From Branchiostoma floridae (Eukaryota > Chordata > Leptocardii > Amphioxiformes > Branchiostomatidae): a DNA stretch of 64,000 nt. Below, piece by piece: positions 61,940 through 64,000 of the stretch. Where the stretch lies: positions 23,410,949 through 23,474,948 of the forward strand of contig NC_049989.1 of NCBI RefSeq assembly GCF_000003815.2, written 5' to 3'. Every line of letters starts with the position of its first letter. Position 1 is the first letter of the stretch. The position numbers and the translations under genes were made by a program. The notes below the pieces were generated by a model. The model was given only the letters and a program-made list of their open reading frames with translations, was not told the origin of the DNA and did no database searches.

Positions 61940-62110
61940 GGGACGATTGGTCAGATTACTCATTGTTCATTTAACGTGCACAAAAAAGGCTCATTGTTGT
62001 TCAGTCGTCCATCAGGTGACACTATAAAGTTCCTCCAGACGACTCTGTCGCTCATGACAGACAGGACGTCTCTGTCTTGGAGGCCAACGTCTTCCTCAAC
62101 AAATTTTTTT
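61940..62110 (-). mobile_element. Possible LINE-like remnant
   Basis: The minus strand contains VEEDVGLQDRDVLSVMSDR and VVWRNFIVSPDGRL, which look like a non-LTR C-terminal segment. Too short for certainty. The flank at 61960-61985 recurs near 62815-62850. Confidence 0.3.
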
Positions 62111-63354
62111 GTAGAATTGATGGTGTGCGTCAGTGTGTGCGTATTTGCGTGTTTGTCAGGTTTGACTGTACGTGCTATGAATGGAACGTGTTTTGCGTAT
62201 TGGTAAGCAAAAGAATATATTCGGATCCTTACATCTGTCCATGATACAGGAGCAAAACGTGTTTTTTTTACATCTTTGCTCGTTTGAATCTTTCATGAGA
62301 AGCTAAATCATGAGTGAAGAAGTGCCTTGTAAGGGTCCGGGGGCTAGGACATCTTCTGCGCGACTGGATTTATGACAAATGACACTCCTTTGTGTCAAAA
62401 GAGCAAGGGTCAAGAAGGGTGGACCATATCTATACCATGGCCAGCCACATTGTTGCTAGCTATAGGCGGCAAGAACAAACATCTCAGTAATTACTGGTGA
62501 AAGTAGGTCGGCACGAATCTGATGTTATCACTCCTGTACCATTGACAAACGAGTTTCAACATTCTTACATGATGAAATCACACTTTTCAGGCCACAACCA
62601 AAGAAGAGAGAAAGAAGGAAAAATTGGCGCCCTTAAAATTGTCGCATTCCATATCTCTGGCCGTTAATGTTTCCAAAACGTGTACTGTATTCTTGTTTTG
62701 AAAACACGGTTGATTCAGACTATCATTAAAGCTCCGTTTACACATCGCCGAACATGGACTCCCGACAATGGTTAAAGGGCCATTCGGGAGGCAGATGTAT
62801 GGTATAAGACATGAAATGATTGGTCAGATGACCTATTGCTCATTTAACGTTCACGAAAAAAGTACAACACGGTTTTTTTTTTCATGTCTAGTTGCTAAAT
62901 GTCCTTACTCGTTTTATTTATCTTTCGTTCGGCTGTACATACGTATACAGTCAAGCTTGCCCAACTAGCTGTTTAAGCTATTGACGCCAAAGCTGCATTT
63001 TCTGAACAGCTTTTGTCAATGAGTTTTCATGTTAGGGTTTTTAAATGCATCGTTTCTTTTTGATGAAAGAATAAAAGCGTTGGTTTTCTCCATTGACTCG
63101 AAGTATGGAAACATTCCGATATAAGAAATACCTCAGCCGTGAAGTACGTATTGTTTCCATATGTGGAGGGGATGTCCGTATCTACTTCTCTGTTTCGACA
63201 AAATTAGCGCGTTTCGCGGTAGTACGCAACGAAGTTTGTGACTAGCCTGACTAAAATCACGCTCCTATAGCGGCTGGCCCTATAGTATTGCCCCAGCCAG
63301 CGACAGATTGTGTAAACACAGGCTAGTTTGTGACACACACGCAAACATGAGTTT
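62111..63354. other. Repeat-derived flank, no gene recognised
   Basis: 62240-62410 resembles repeat family delta. 62760-62870 repeats 61925-61985 (GATTGGTCAGAT and CATTTAACGT). None of the PPIL2 U-box motifs is visible on either strand. Confidence 0.5.
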
Positions 63355-64000
63355 GTGTTTGTGTGTGTGTGCGTGCGTTTGTGTGTGTGTGTGTGTGCGT
63401 GTGTGTGTGCGTGCGTGCGAGTGTGTTTCTGTGTGTTTGCGTGCGTGTTTGTGTGCATGACTGCGTGTGTCTGTGTCTGTTTGCGTGTGTGTGTATGTGT
63501 GCGTGCGTGTTTGTGCATGCGTGTGCGTTTGTGTCTGTTTGTGTGTGTGTGTGTGTCTGTGTGTGTGTGTTTGTGTATATGTGTGTGTGTTTGTGTATAT
63601 GTGTGTGTGTATGTGTGTGTGAATGTGCGTGCGTGTTTGTGCGTGCGTTTGTGTCTCTGTGTGTGTATGTGTGTGTGTGTGTTTGTGTGTTTCTGTGTGT
63701 TTGCGTGTATGTGAGTGTGCGTGTGTGTGTCTGTGTGCATGTGTGTATGTTTGCGTGTGTGTGCGTGCGTATGTGTGTGTGTGCGCGTTCATGTGTGCCT
63801 GTTTGTGTGTGTGTGTGCGTGCGCGTGTGTATGTGAGTTTGTGTGTGCATGCGATTGTATGTGTGTGTGTGTGTGTGTGCGTGCGAGTGTGTTTCTGTGT
63901 GTTTGCGTGCGTGTGTGTGTGCATGAGTGCGTGTGTGTGTCTGTGTTTGCGTGTGTGTGTATGTGTGTGCGTGCGTGTTTGTGAATGCGTGTGCGCGTGT
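63355..64000. repeat. TG/CG-rich dinucleotide tract
   Basis: About 650 bp of GTGTGT interspersed with GCGTGC and ATGTGT, continuing to the window edge. Open in many frames purely because of composition. It can adopt Z-DNA in principle. Confidence 0.95.

Noticed and set aside
63204-63984. Long open frames on both strands reading THTHTH or VCVCVC
   Set aside because: Translations of a TG/CA dinucleotide tract.

Overview
The window is metazoan genomic DNA, almost certainly from an amphioxus (Branchiostoma). It has compact intron-rich deuterostome-like genes, many small non-autonomous DNA transposons, CR1/L2-like LINE fragments, and introns in which the exon-intron junctions have been amplified into minisatellites. 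From memory, such 'mirage' minisatellites were described at the amphioxus Adh locus. Three assembly gaps (runs of N) are present.

Layout. (1) 1-19.4 kb has no recognisable gene. It is a mosaic of nested near-identical repeats: a 5.2-kb unit at 163-5385 is repeated at 8880-14127, and parts recur at 6.6, 12.2 and 18.0-19.4 kb. It also holds a tRNA-derived SINE, fold-back elements and LINE tails. (2) 21313-29885, minus strand: a complete seven-exon gene (346 aa) for a type II membrane protein with a JmjC/cupin-like domain that appears to have lost two of three iron ligands. (3) 30798-44391, plus strand: a complete eight-exon gene (360 aa) for ADP-ribosylarginine hydrolase (ADPRH/ARH1) with its catalytic Asp motifs intact. 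It is head-to-head with gene 2, 912 bp between start codons. (4) 47476-61119, minus strand: the last eight coding exons of PPIL2, a cyclophilin/U-box spliceosomal protein. Its 5' exons lie past the right edge. It converges on ADPRH. (5) 61.6-64 kb: repeats and a 0.65-kb TG-rich tract.

The main result is that exon edges have been copied in all three genes. Every ADPRH exon except the first has copies of its 5' or 3' boundary, with the splice site, in the adjacent intron. The copy number runs from one to about 33. PPIL2 shows this at four exons, and gene 2 has one diverged case. Copies at donors always lie downstream of the real donor, and copies at acceptors always lie upstream of the real acceptor, so coding exons stay intact but are surrounded by decoy splice sites. 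One PPIL2 array has a 57-bp unit, so use of a decoy donor would add 19-residue in-frame repeats.

A second result is ADPRH intron 7. It consists entirely of an antisense 5'-truncated LINE flanked by a 6-bp duplication CAGGTC. Removing the insert plus one copy restores an uninterrupted reading frame. This looks like an intron gained by retrotransposition, with the target duplication supplying the splice junction. A second, in-frame version of the terminal exon follows 330 bp downstream.

All exon structures were derived by eye from reading frame, splice consensus and family conservation. Exon lengths add to whole codons for the two complete genes (1041 and 1083 nt).
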